Source of the DNA: Collybiopsis luxurians FD-317 M1
Lineage: Eukaryota; Basidiomycota; Agaricomycetes; Agaricales; Omphalotaceae
Direction of reading: 5' to 3'
Assembly: GCA_000827265.1 (NCBI GenBank)
Contig: KN834925.1
Coordinates: forward strand, 1-32,907
DNA: 32,907 bases
The notes below the pieces were generated by a model. That model was given only the letters and a program-made list of their open reading frames with translations. It was not told the DNA's origin and did no database searches. A program made the position numbers and the translations under genes. This document shows, one piece after another, positions 1-11,700 of the stretch; position 1 is the first letter of the stretch, and each line of letters begins with the position of its first letter.

Positions 1-76
1 GGCCAAAAGACGCCCCAGAGTCCTCTGTCTCTACTACCTCTCCTCTAAACTCACCACTTGCTTAACACACACCAGA

Positions 77-488
77 ATGCAATTCTCTACTACCTTTGCC
101 ATCCTCGCTACCTTTGTCGTAGCTGCTTCTGCTGCCTCCACCTCGAACCTCGAGCGTCGCATCACCGATCCTGGTGACCCTGCCAACTTGATCAATTGCC
201 CGCCTCACGGTGGAGCGGATGTATGCACCTTTGAAAAGCCTGTAGGTTGCCCGGCATTTTTATAGAATTACGTCTCGAATTAACTATTGATCTTGAACCC
301 AATCTAGTGCAGTCGCATTCGACTGAACTATGGGAGCCAGCAGCAAGGTCATTACATTTGGTGAGCGTTCCTGCTATTCCAAGAAAATGTCTACCATTTA
401 CCGACGGACCGCATATAGGTACCAGTACAACGTCGATAACATCCCTGCCGGTATTCAACTCGAGTTCCAAGACGCCTGCTCTAGTTAG
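77..488 (+). CDS. small cysteine-containing secreted protein, intron-split
   Basis: The ATG at 77 opens a reading frame with a clear signal peptide: MQF start, a hydrophobic stretch to about residue 19 ending Ala-Ser-Ala-Ala, then a Glu-Arg-Arg site at residues 26-28 that could be a Kex2-type cleavage site. The mature part begins with Asp/Pro-rich sequence and two cysteines (CPPHGGADVC). The frame hits a stop at 263, but a downstream exon in a compatible phase runs to the TAG at 486-488 and ends in YQYNVDNIPAGIQ then a final Cys. A donor at 242 (GTAGGT) or 221 (GTATGC) and an acceptor at 346-347 both keep phase 0, so the exact intron is unresolved. The mature protein is about 75-80 residues. 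The leader upstream is CT-rich, as is common for strongly expressed fungal genes, and an AT-rich possible poly(A) region lies near 630. I do not recognise the family; a secreted effector-like or defence-type small protein is inference. Confidence 0.6.
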
Positions 489-1638
489 TGGGCTTGGCCA
501 CAGTAGCAGCTGCCTTTTGTCCCCTCAATGGACTTGGTGTTCGTATATGGAAGAGTGACATGAAGTGCAAAGTTGCTGTTGGAAAGGGGCTGCTAGGATA
601 ATATTGTGCATGTGGAACAGTTATTGGTTATTCAATATAAACTTGAGACTGACTAGTACGCTTCGTCAAGAAGAGGAAACGAGGAACAGAATCAGATGAT
701 GAGTAGTGTACTTAATGACCCAAGACCTGGATATACACAGATTCAACTTCCAGGTAAGACTCTTGTGTTGATCAAACATGTGAATACGGAGTCCGGGTAG
801 GGAAAACTAGACTCGCTGGTGTGGTATATGAATGTCAGAGGTCAATGTTCAGTCCCAGTTTCAGCAGTTTGGCTTGGGCTTGATTCTGCGCAGGCTTTGG
901 GGAGATAGTCACGAAAGAACAAGGTCATAAAACAAGCAAAAGGACACTACATTGTTTCGGCATTCAACCCGTCCACCAGCTATCGAACCGAAGCTAGAGC
1001 GCTCTGTTTAACTGAAACAATTCCAAAAGAACCATCACTATGGCTGAATAACTCACCATCGTGATAAACTCAATCAAATCCTGATTCATCGCACCCTCTG
1101 AGCAGGTGCATATTGAATACAAGGTTGTTTGGAACTATTTGAGTCCTCAAAGATGCTGAATGATTCCTTGTAATTTAGAGTATCGCGCTGTGCGCGTGGC
1201 AGGTACGAGTCCTGAAGGATGGATATTGCATGGAATCCTAGTGCTGTAAAGTACATGTACATTCAAGTACAAAGGAAAGGCCCGAAAATAGAGACTGAAA
1301 GAGACGGGAAAAAAAATTTGATGAAATCAAAGAATCGAGAAATAAGCGCTATTGACCATCTATGGACAATTCGGTTACTAAAACGGGACTAATACGGCAT
1401 AAGCGCCCGTGAAAATCCGACCATAAGGACGAGTTTCCTCCATATCTTCCGGACTCGTAACTTCCGGAGGATCCGTCTATGCATCAGTATAACATAGGTC
1501 ACAACTATATAAGAGGGTCTCTACATCGACAAATTAGAATTGTGGGTAGTGACTAGTCCAATCGAGAATGATAAATAATTAGTTGAGTAATTACTCAGCA
1601 GCCGGCAGAGTCCTCAAACCGACTCTCATCCGGTAGGG
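489..1638. other. intergenic, no gene seen
   Basis: About 1.1 kb with no convincing open reading frame on either strand and no clear repeat. It contains the 3' flank of the small secreted-protein gene, with a possible poly(A) region near 630, and the 3' flank of the minus-strand membrane-protein fragment. Confidence 0.5.
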
Positions 1639-2172
1639 TCATTCCAAATTTTGAAATTGATTTGATCGGACCGAAAAGTGATTGTGAGATCCCTCTGTAG
1701 TTAAGTTGATGTTGAAAGCCTCAATGACTGAAGAGCTCTCCACATTGACCAAAATGGTTACAGCGGTTGGATACCATGCCTATCAAATTTATTTCATGAA
1801 ATCAGTTCAACCGAAAAGTTGCTTGCACTTACTGAGGCAAGAGTAAACATTGAACTAATGATGGTCAAGGCTAGCAAAAAGCCATTACTTGTTGCATGTC
1901 CGTATATATTCAGCAGGTTGAAAACTGCAAAAAGGAGCTGTATTGTGCAATATATAGCCCCAGATTCAATCAGAAGAAGTAGGATATGCTGAACCCTAGT
2001 TCTTCTGCGGACTGCAGCCTCCATCATGACGTGGTGGTGATTCCTGGAATTAGTTGTCAGAGTTGATTTACCACAGGTAAAGATACTTGCCATGCTTTCC
2101 ACGCAATGAGACCTGTTGCGAATACGTTTACCAGCAATGATACCACAAGTGATAGCCAGTCCAAAATTGGGC
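1639..2172 (-). pseudogene. C-terminal part of a basidiomycete multi-pass membrane protein
   Basis: Three minus-strand exons can be read. Exon 2172-2087 encodes a membrane helix containing VNVFATGLIAWKAWQ. Next is an exon ending at 1833 with the helix LLLLIESGAIYCTIQLLFAV and another hydrophobic stretch. The last exon, 1779-1639, begins AWYPTAVTILVNVE and ends in a stop. The 53-nt intron 1780-1832 is canonical (GTAAGT...TAG) and phase 0 on both sides. This pattern (helix, short basic loop with a TR motif, IESGxIY helix, YPTxxxxLVN helix, polar tail) is that of the large, mostly uncharacterised family of multi-pass membrane proteins expanded in Agaricomycetes. The N-terminal helices are missing: the gene runs into a GC-rich dispersed repeat at 2174. 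The junction near 2040-2086 does not splice in phase with the obvious acceptor, so there may also be a small frameshift. Most likely a truncated gene. Confidence 0.6.
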
Positions 2173-2173
2173 C

Positions 2174-2269
2174 TATGTTCCGAGTGATATGCGGGCCAAA
2201 CACGCCCTGCCCGCACCTTATATCATGCCCGCCCATACAATTTTTACGTCCCGCGGGCGGACCAATTCA
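2174..2269 (-). repeat. GC-rich dispersed repeat, left copy (inverted relative to 32473-32568)
   Basis: Read on the minus strand, these 96 bases align without large gaps to 32473-32568 on the plus strand. Both start TGAATTGG, continue with a GGGCGGG-type GC-rich core, share GGTGCGGGCAGG and CGTGTTTGGCC, and end CTCGG..CATA. I judge identity at roughly three quarters by eye. No protein is apparent. It is probably the remains of a dispersed transposon end or solo terminal repeat. It abuts the broken end of the membrane-protein gene. Confidence 0.7.
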
Positions 2270-2734
2270 TTTCGGTATTCATTCGACAATGAGGGATGCC
2301 TGGTAAATTCCATTTATTTCAGAAATGAATAGATACACAATTGTATGTGAGGGAATGCACACAGGGTAGAAAATAGATACCGTTGCATTTTTCGTAGAGA
2401 ATGATGTCTGTAGAACTTAGTTGCAGCTGTAACTATATACTGTCAATTTTGGAAATGAGATCCGGTTAGGATGATGATATCAAAAGAATTGCGCTTTCAT
2501 AATGCAAATGCCCCCTGATCATGGTCCCCTGCACATTCAGTGTTATTTAATTTCTACAGCTCATACTTGCTGGTTTTACCAACGACTGACCCCGGGCTTG
2601 CTCTAGTAGCATTCAATGTCACTGCAGTAAGTTCTGTCTGTCTGGTTCGGGAGCACAACAAAGGGGCAAGGTGGACATGTTGGGCTTACTGCAGGTGAAT
2701 ACTTGGAGTATACTGATATATACATTCACCCTTG
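2270..2734. other. spacer between GC-rich repeat and 51-bp array
   Basis: About 460 bases of unique-looking AT-rich sequence. I found no gene and no similarity to the equivalent spacer on the right (32101-32472). Confidence 0.4.
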
Positions 2735-5690
2735 CTGTAGGAAATAGATGCTGTCCATCCATGCAAGGATGGCAGCATATGTTGACTGTAGGAAATAGAT
2801 GCTGTCCATCCATGCAAGGATGGCAGCATATGTTGACTGTAGGAAATAGATGCTGTCCATCCATGCAAGGATGGCAGCATATGTTGACTGTAGGAAATAG
2901 ATGCTGTCCCTTCATGCAAGGATGGCAGCATATGTTAACTGCAGGAAATAGATGCTGTCCCTCCATGCAAGGATAGCAGCATATGTTAACTGCAGGAAAT
3001 AGATGCTGTCCCTCCATGCAAGGATGGCAGCATATGTTAACTGCAGGAAATAGATTCTGTCCCTCCATGCAAGGATTAAAGCATATGGTGGCTATGATAC
3101 TGTCCTTCCATGCCATGCAAGGATTGCCCATATGTTGGCTACAACAAATAGATGCTGTCCCTCCATGCAAGAATTACAGCATATGTTAGTTATAGGAAAT
3201 AGATGCTGTCCCTATACAAGGATTACAGCATATGGTAACTATAGGAAATAGATGCTGTCCATCCATGCAAGGATTGTAGCATATGTTGACTATGATACTG
3301 TCCTTCCATGCCATATTGCCTATATGTTAGCCAGAACAAATATATGCTGCCCTCTCATACAAGGATCATAGTATGTATTGGATATGTTAAATGTATAATG
3401 TCCCTCTAAGCAGGGATTCCAGCATACTTTCCGGCATATGTTGGCTATAGAAAATAGATGCTGTCCCTCCATGCAAGGATGGCAGCATATGTTAGCTGTA
3501 GGAAATTGATGCTGTCCCTCCATGCAAGGATGGCAGCATATGTTAGCTATAGGAAATAGATGCTGTCCCTCCATACAAGGATTACAGCATATAGTAACTA
3601 TGGGAAATAGATGCTGTCCATCCATGCAAGGATCACAGCATATGTTGGCTATGATGCTGTCCTTCCATGCCATGCCAGGATTGCCTATATGTTAGCTACA
3701 ACAAATATATGCTGCCCCTTCATATATGGATCACAGCATGTATTGGATATGTCCCTCTATGCAGGAATTCCAGCATATTTGGCAGCATATGTTGACTAGA
3801 GGAAATAGGTGCTGTCCCTCCATGCAAGGATGGCAGCATATGTTAGCTATAGGAAATAGATGCTATCCCTCCATGCAAGGATGGCAGCATGTGTTAGCTG
3901 TAGGAAATAGATGCTGTCCATCCATGCAAGGATAGCAGCATATGTTAGCTACAGGAAATAGATGCTGTCTCTCCATACTAGGATGGCAGCATACAGTATG
4001 TGAACTGTAGGAAGTAGATGCTGTCCCTCCATGCAAGGATGGCAGCATATGTAAGCTATAGGAAATAGATGCTGTCTCTCCATACAAGGATGGCAGCATA
4101 CAGTATGTTAACTGTAGGAAATAGATGCTGTCCCTCCATGCAAGAATTACAGCATATGTTAGCTATAGGAAATAGATGCTGTCCCATCATGCAAGGATTA
4201 CAGCATATGTTAGCTATAAGGAATGGATACTGTCCCTCCATACAAGGATTACAGCATATGGTAACTATAGCAAATGGATGCTGCCTGTCCATCCAAGGAT
4301 CGCAGCATATGTTGGCTATGATACTGTCCTTCCATGCCATGCAAGGATTGCCCATATGTTGGATACAACAAATATATGCTATCTCCTCATACAAGTATCA
4401 TAGCATGTATTGGATATGTTAAATGTATAATGTCCCTCTATGCAGGGATTCCAGCATACTTGCCAGCATATGTTAGCTATAGGAAATAGATGCTGTCCCT
4501 CTGTGCAAGAATTACGGCATATGTTAGCTATGGGAAATAGATGTTGTCCCTCCATGCAAGAATTACAGCATATATTGAGGAAATAGATGTTGTCCCTCCA
4601 TGCAAGAATTACAGCATATATTGAGGAAATAGATGCTGTCCCTCCATGCAAAGATTACAGCATATGTTGGCTATAAGAAATGGATACTGTCCCTCCATAC
4701 AAGGATTAAAACATATGGTAACTATAGGAAATGGATGCTCTCTGTCCATGCAAGGATCACAGCATATGTTGGCTATGATACTGTCCTTCCATGCCATGCA
4801 AGGATTGTCCATATGTTGGCTACAACAAATAGATGCTGTCCCTCCATGCAAGAATTACAGCATATGTTAGCTAAAGGAAATAGATGCTGTCCCTCCAAAC
4901 AAGGATTACAGTATATAGTAGCTATAGGAAATAGATGCTGTCCATCCATGCAAGGATCACAGCATATATTGGCTATGATACTGTCCTTCCATGCCATGCT
5001 AGGATTGCCTATATGTTAGCTACAACAAATATATGCTGCCCTCTCATACAAGGATCATAGCATGTATTGAATATGTTAAATGTATAATGTCCCTCTATGC
5101 AGGAATGTCCCTCTATGCAGGAATTCCAGCATATTTGCCAGCATATGTTAGCTATAGGAAATAGATGCAGTCCCTCTGTGCAAGGATGTCAGCATATGTT
5201 AGCTATAGGAAATAGATGCTGTCCCTCCATGCAAGGATGGCAGCATATGTTAACTGTAGGAAATAGATGCTGTCCCTCCATGCAAAGATTACAACATATA
5301 TTAACTGTAAGAGATAGATGCCGTCCCTCCATGCAAAGATTACAGCATATGTTAGCTATAGGAAATAGATGCTGTCCCTCCATGCAAGGATTACGACACA
5401 TGTTAGCTATAAGAAATGGATACTGTCATATGTTAACTACAGGAAATGGATGCTGTCCCTCCATGCAAGGATCCCAGCATATGGTAGCCTTATCAAATGT
5501 ATACTGTCCCCTCATGAAAGCTTGATTGTAGCAAATCTTGCCTATGACAAATATATGCTGTCCCTTTATACCAGGATTATAGCATATATATACTGGTTGT
5601 AACAAACAGATGCCATCCCTCCATTCTGAAATTGCAGTATATATTGGCTGTACCCAATAGGTGCTGTCCCTCTATGCATGACTTCAGTAG
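2735..5690 (-). repeat. 51-bp hairpin-forming tandem array, left (about 55-58 units)
   Basis: Units repeat every 51 bases; CATATGTTGAC, for example, recurs at 2776 and 2827. Each unit holds an inverted repeat: ATGCTG, a bulged T, CCATCC, a loop ATGCAA, then GGATGG and CAGCAT. This gives a 12-bp stem in the first units, decaying in later ones to CCCTCC or GGATTA with the outer ATGCTG/CAGCAT arms mostly kept. Variant units are arranged in a higher-order pattern: a block with CTGTCCTTCCATGCC recurs near 3.10, 3.30, 3.66, 4.32, 4.78 and 4.98 kb, and a block with ATGTTAAATGTATAATG near 3.39, 4.42 and 5.07 kb. Because 51 is divisible by three, several frames stay open by chance on both strands; I do not call these proteins. 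The reverse complement matches the array at 30465-32100. Confidence 0.9.
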
Positions 5691-6207
5691 TATAATTATT
5701 ACTTTACTTTAGAATCATTAGAGCATAGCAGATAGGTCTAAATCCTTTTTGCTTTGAAACTATCATTACGTCTTTTGTCTGTTCACTCCCACAAGCCAAG
5801 AGATGTAGCAGATAAAGGGTAATAGTGTCAATGTCAAGAGATGAGGGTTGGACAGTGTAGGTTTCCAATTCCTCACCTGGCTTTTCATGGGAACTTGCAC
5901 AACAGAGTGTGGAGTTTGGATAGTGTTGAATACCCAGGAGAAATGATACCACTGGATATCATGTCAACAACATCAAAAAGGAAGTAAGCATTTCCCTCAA
6001 GTAACAAAGCTTGGAAGAGCAAAGCAAGTCATATGTCTGCACCCATTCAAGAATACTCTTCTGTTCTTCCTTCTTCCCAAAATATCTTGAGACAATATTC
6101 ATCACTTTCACACTTTACAAGTAGATTCACTGAGACATATACACTACTTCCATGTATCGACATCAAAATTGCAGCCAATAAAGAAATTTACAACCAGCCA
6201 AAAATGT
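5691..6207. other. array edge and unique spacer, no gene seen
   Basis: After the last degraded repeat unit the sequence becomes unique and AT-rich. Short open frames here show no family features. Confidence 0.4.
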
Positions 6208-8404
6208 TCACATAGTGTATGGAATACAAGCTGCACATCCGAAAACATTTAAGAAGGAGGTAGTGTAGAAGCTTGCTAAAGCATACTCGAATCGTTTCAA
6301 TCTAAGATCAAAATTTGCAGACTCGTCATTGACAATAGCATCCATCATGAGTAGTTCCAGTTTATCTCCCTTCCAAGTCCGCATTACTCGATGCAGGGCA
6401 GTCAAATACGGCAAACGATCCTTCAAGTTGCGAGCTGCTAAACCCCTCAAGGACTTGGTTAAATCCACATCACTCGCCGTACCTTCCCAACAAGCATTCA
6501 GCAGACTCCATCATTCCGCTGGATTCATCGAGCTGTCATCGGGCATGCTATCAAGCATGACAAGGTCATTACGAAAGCCGAGCTCGAGGATCTCCCAGAT
6601 TATTTCCCGACCAATATGTGGCAGAATTTCTTCGTGTAGGACCAATGGTGTACCATTCCAAGAGACCGGTTGTCAAGAGATATCTTCAATTCCATGCATT
6701 GCAGAGCTATAGCAAAGCCGATTGAAGAGCTGATGCATCTCACTACGGCGCTTACCAGTAGTCGTTGCCGTATCAGGCTCGCCATATCTCCAACCTGTGA
6801 CTTCAAGGAGACTACGCCACTGTTTGCTTGTGAGGTGCAAAGGCGAACCACTGCAAAGTTGGGTTATTACCATTTCGTGAAGTCAGAGCCATCCCTGAAA
6901 AAGTAACCTCACCGTCTCTGGGTTGACGGGAGATATAATGTTATGAACAGGGGGAACCCAGAATGCGGAGTTTACGCCGGGGGGAGGGTGTAAGGCCTGG
7001 TTGTGATTGGAGAGAATCCGCAAAGCTCTCTCCCAGCTATCAATTGCAGTAGGCATGAAAGGGCTCTGGGGTACAAGAAAAGTATTACTCAAGTTATTGG
7101 GAACTGTTTTTGCTTTGTGATCTGGAGGTTTTGGGTTAGAATCTGCAACAAGAGAATCAGTAGGATAGCCGGCAAGATCAAGTTGCTTACATGGAGCAAA
7201 TCGAGTAGATGTTAAATGAGATGCCCGTGAAAACTTTAGTCAGTGAAGTTGCGATCTATTCACAGGATTGTACTGAGCAGTGTGGTTTGAATTTCGGGGA
7301 GACCCGAGTATTGAGAGTTGTTTGAGGACTAAAGAGTCAAGGTATGCCGCCATTTGGCAATAACAATCAGGTTTGTTGGGCAGACCTTCGTAGATGGTCT
7401 TGTGAGGGGGAAAAGTATTGGAACAGTCTATGATGAAACCATTGGGGCGTATTAATTGCCGAGAAGAATCCTCTTTTAATAATGGTGTGATGTGGTCAAT
7501 ACATATATGAGGCATGTCTTTTGCCTTGCAAACATACCATACCGGTATACCTGCGTAAAAAAGTAGACCCAAGTCATTTAGGTCCTCTGTGAAAGCGCCG
7601 ACTACATCAACTAGTGGCTGTTGGACATAAATTCTTGCTTGAGCCAGTCATTCCTGCCACTCTGGTCCGATCCATCATTTTCGGGCATGTAGTTCCAGTA
7701 GCTGGTGCTGCAATTGAGCAACTAGAGCTAATAATCCGGCCTTCAGTCCAGGCAGGTCCAAGCATGGAATGAGTCTTTGAAGATTGTGGGATAGTGAAGA
7801 AAGAAGTGGGTCGTGTGAGTCTGTAGGATTTTGGGATAGGACCCGGTGACAGAGGGAGGCTAAACCAGTTTGATATGCGGTTTGTATTTTGCTGAGACTG
7901 AGTGAAGTGTTGATTATGGTAAAATTTTCGTCTGTAGGAGCCAACCAGGCATAACAAAACTCGTCCTCGGGATTAGTATTCGGATGCATGATGATAGCAA
8001 GATGGGCAGAATGAGAAGTGAACGGCTGAGGGAAATGGATGGGATTGTCGAGGCAAAAATGATAGTCTCTTCGAAAGCAGATGCAACATATATCAGGGGG
8101 GTGAAAAAGGTAATCTGCATTGGGAGACAATGTCAGGATATCTCCTTGAGCAATATTCCCAACTTTCCCATCGAATGGCCTGCGCTCAGCTATCAAAAGC
8201 CTTAAGGACATATGAGAATTGACGAGTAAAGAACTTACTTTTGTTGCCGAATCTGGTGTAGCAAGTCAAGATACTGGGGTCGCAACAAATATTCTCATAG
8301 GTCAACGAAAATGCATGAGCCTTCTCCGCTGACTTGTCCTTAGTGCATTGTTCAGTTTGGGTTGATTGAACCATTCCCGGTTCATCCAGGCCTTTCTGGA
8401 CCAT
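6208..8404 (-). pseudogene. large decayed gene interrupted by six in-frame TGA codons
   Basis: From 8189 down to the terminal stop at 6208-6210 a single minus-strand frame runs for about 660 codons with protein-like composition. It is interrupted only at 7675-7677, 7648-7650, 7240-7242, 6883-6885, 6673-6675 and 6511-6513. All six are TGA, and the frame never shifts. Each would be a sense codon if read as CGA (Arg). A 49-nt intron (8190-8238, GTAAGT...TAG) links this in phase to an open exon with an ATG at 8404-8402; sequence upstream of that is unresolved. Recognisable stretches include GLLFYAGIPVWYVCKAKD, followed about 40 residues later by IYEGLPNKPD. I associate that pattern with a large, repeated, uncharacterised protein family of Agaricomycetes, from memory and without a search. 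It lies just downstream of, and on the same strand as, the gene at 8764-12686. Function unknown; it cannot make a full-length protein under the standard code. Confidence 0.65.
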
Positions 8405-8446
8405 GAAAAGAAAAACACCAGGTGTTGAAAAACCAATCGAGCACAC

Positions 8447-8763
8447 ACCCCGAAAGATACACCCCCCCCCCCCCTAGATTCTGAATGTAAGAAAAGGCCT
8501 AGTTGAGGTAGAAATATGCTGGGCCTGTATTTGAAGGAATTGGAATCCAGGGTTCTGTGGAAAACAATAAGTCGAAGGTGAAAGCGGTTTACGCTGCATG
8601 CAAGTCAACAATGAGAGGACAGTCCACACTGGCTGAATCTCAGTACAGCTTCATTCATCAAAAACTCTTATACGAATCTACATTTGTATAACATGACGAG
8701 ATGACTGCAAATGTATGTAAATGACACAAAATACAGAACCTATTGAGCTCATCGAAAAACGGC
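8447..8763. other. short intergenic gap with a poly-C run
   Basis: Between two minus-strand genes. It holds a homopolymer of about a dozen C residues near 8464-8475, a likely replication-slippage site, and otherwise unique sequence. Confidence 0.5.
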
Positions 8764-11700
8764 TCATTCAATGTCAGCAGGAGCATCTTCCTGTAAACGG
8801 GCTTTCCCTTCCTCATGCTGTTGAATGAATTCCTCCGCATCTTCCATGGCCCTCGCTTCCTGAGTTTCGCTCTCCCTGATTACAGCTAAATGTGCTTGGA
8901 GCCTGTCAATCAACCCTTGCAGCTTGTCGCTTTCCCGCCGTCGTACCATATAGAGTCCTTCTTCATTTTTCCTCCTAGACCAGATATTGTCCAAACACCA
9001 GGTTGTAATATCCTGTACTTGACCTAGAACAAGTTCGCAAAGACGAGGATGAAAATGTTGGGTTCCCCAGCCTTCTTTTGACCATCCAGGCTCATCCTTC
9101 CGAGTTCTGGACTCAATCTGACCTGTCTTGAATAGGTAGAATTTGAAAACTGCATTCTCCCAATGGCAACCACAGTGCAGGGCACCATTATCCAGCTGCT
9201 CCCCTGCCTTCCTGGGCCTGTAGGGTACACCAGTAACATTCCACGCTCGCATACTTCCTGTCCAATCGTTCTGACTAGAATTCTGAGTGTAAGCATGTTG
9301 CAAGCACCGTATTGTCCCTTGAGTTGTTTTCAAGATTTCCATAGATAATTCCAGGCAGATTGATGCACATTTGGGTACAAAAAAGTCGACGGTTCGCAAT
9401 AAATATTTGATATCCTTTGAGAATTTTTCGCCGCTTGTGATAAAGTCCGCCACTTCTCTCTTGGCTTGCTCTGTGAGAAGAAAAAGAGTGAATACATCGA
9501 TTTCAATCAATCTACAATAGTACGCACTGATGGTGGCCTCATCCCTGGCTAACTGGGCACATCGTTCATCTGTGAAGCAATGAGGATACAACAAGCAATG
9601 ATAGGATGGGTAACACTTACATTCACATTCATCTTCCTTTTTTTTTTTGCCCACAGGTTTCTTGCACTTGGTTTCAGATTCGCTGATATCATCCTCTTCA
9701 ATATCAAAGTAGTTGTCTAACAGCCCCCTAGGCTGGTTGTCATTGGAACCTACAAAGATATTCCAACAAAGAAGAGCTACCTTGGCGATACAACTTACTG
9801 CGCTTCCACTTTTTGGCTTCCGAAGTCTGGGTCTTGACTATCCGTCCAGCTGCTCTTCCGCTGCTGACAGAATGTTTCTTTCTACCCTCAACTTGCCCTT
9901 CCCCCTTCTTATTTGAATGGCTATGAGACAATTCCGGCGGAGAGTGGACATCCAGCATCTCTACGTCTTCTCTAAGTTGCGAATGAGTCACTGGAGGTTC
10001 AATGTGACGGCCGTCGAGATCGACCAAAGTGACTCCCATACACTGAGCAATCTCAAAAAACTCCTGGATTTTTCCTGTACTGAGCTCCCTTCTGACGGGA
10101 AGAGAACCAGAAACAGAATGCGGAAGTGAACTGTCAGACATTGGAGCTAGGTTTAAACAATTCTCCTCAGTCGGAAGACTTGATTGTGGGGCATCGGGAG
10201 CATGTGACGGGAGTTCATGAGTGGAAGGGCTTTGTTTGACTGAATGCTGGATGTCAAGGCATTGTCCACTGCTTGACGGGATTGCAGATGTATCGGAAGA
10301 AAGTGGTCTACCGCTTAAATCCTCAGTGGTAACAGGGGAGGGAATAGCATACTCAATGCTCAGCGGCACAAATGAAGTAGGAGCTTGCTGCTCTCTCTGG
10401 ACAACATTGGCCTCGGCATTGAGGGGGGAGATGATATTCAAGGTGCTATGGGAAAGAGCCAATGATGGCATATTATTGGCTTGTTGGTGGGATTGGAGGG
10501 TGGGACTGTTGACTTCCATCGATATAGGGAGCTGGTCAACATTTGGCTGGGAACCGTGAGATGAATTTTCTTCGATCGGCTCTGAGGGATTACTGGGTAT
10601 GCTCGTAACGGGGAGAAGCTTGGAATGGTTGTGATGAGGATTCTCAGAGTTTGGGAATGGGTTGATTAAAAAGGCGCTAGGGTGAAAGCCAAGGTTCTCA
10701 TTAATCACGGTTGCAGAAATGGGGGTAACTTGACCGAGAGATGGTTCATCAGAACTTGGGGGAGAGTCTTGATATGAATCTGAAGAAACTGTGCCTGAGT
10801 GGACATTGCGCCAGTGCCTTATATAACGCCAACCTATCATTAAAGCCTTAGCCCCAGGTGAAAGATCATCACTGGAATATCCAAGGGCTGATGGGTGTGG
10901 CAACTTGTAAGTCTCGACTAGGAGAAGTTCAGCAGGAGTGAGAATGAGTCAGAATATAACGAACCGTTTCCATGCCTCCCTAATGCACCATCCAGTATCT
11001 CTGCGACCTCTTCATGAAGCCTAGGTGAATTCATACTTAGCCTTGGACGAGGAACACCTGGATTCATTTCAGAGTCTCCAGGCGGTGCTACATAGTCACT
11101 ATGCGAGTCCAGCTTTGAACCTGGAGTAGTAACAATAAATGCCGGCCAGTTGTTTTCAGTTTTTTTTACTTGACTTTACCTCCAAGGGCTCCTGTCAATG
11201 ATGAGCCACCTATACCTAGTAAATGAGGAGTCATCAATATAACACAAGTGAGCAGTCAAGTTGAACTTACCTGCGTGATTTCTTGCATTCAAAGTACGAT
11301 CTGCTGCTTTTGAGAATCAACACACTGGCTGAAAGTGGACTGTGATACTTACCGCCCCATTTGCTTCCTTGTGCAGTGGGACCTTAGGTTCATCAGTAAG
11401 ATCGTAGGCATGATATGTGAGGGGATTTACCTTGAGACTCATATGTTAACATGGATGCTGTCTCCAGGACGGTGCTTTCTATGGGTGATGCAGCATGTAG
11501 TTGTCCAAGTCCTGGGGCAGCGTTTGATTCCATTGGTTTTGTAACATGTGAATTGCTCGTGCTCTCTTGTACTGCGGACACTATGACAACCACGATAGGT
11601 TAGTAACATATCTGAGTCCAAAACAGAAATATAGACTGCATACCTTCTCGGGCTGCCTCGAGAATAAATGCTGGACATCATCGGTAAGAAATATCGTAGA

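Noticed and set aside
2619..5602. Numerous 60-180-residue Cys/His-rich repeat proteins on both strands
   Set aside because: They are by-products of a repeat period divisible by three. Frames are open on both strands at once and contain no start context or family features.
2735..5690. CRISPR-like array of palindromic repeats
   Set aside because: Repeats are directly abutting 51-bp units with no unique spacers, in a eukaryotic context with introns. It is a satellite.
6208..8189. Alternative genetic code or selenocysteine use to explain the six TGA codons
   Set aside because: Neighbouring genes and normal stops use TGA as a terminator (for example the ends of the genes at 8764 and 13304), and CpG deamination explains the pattern more simply.
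8240..8345. A further in-frame TGA at 8295-8297 in the gene at 6208-8404
   Set aside because: It exists only if a 38-nt intron (8201-8238) is used. The 49-nt alternative (8190-8238) is a more usual length and gives an open exon with matching phase.
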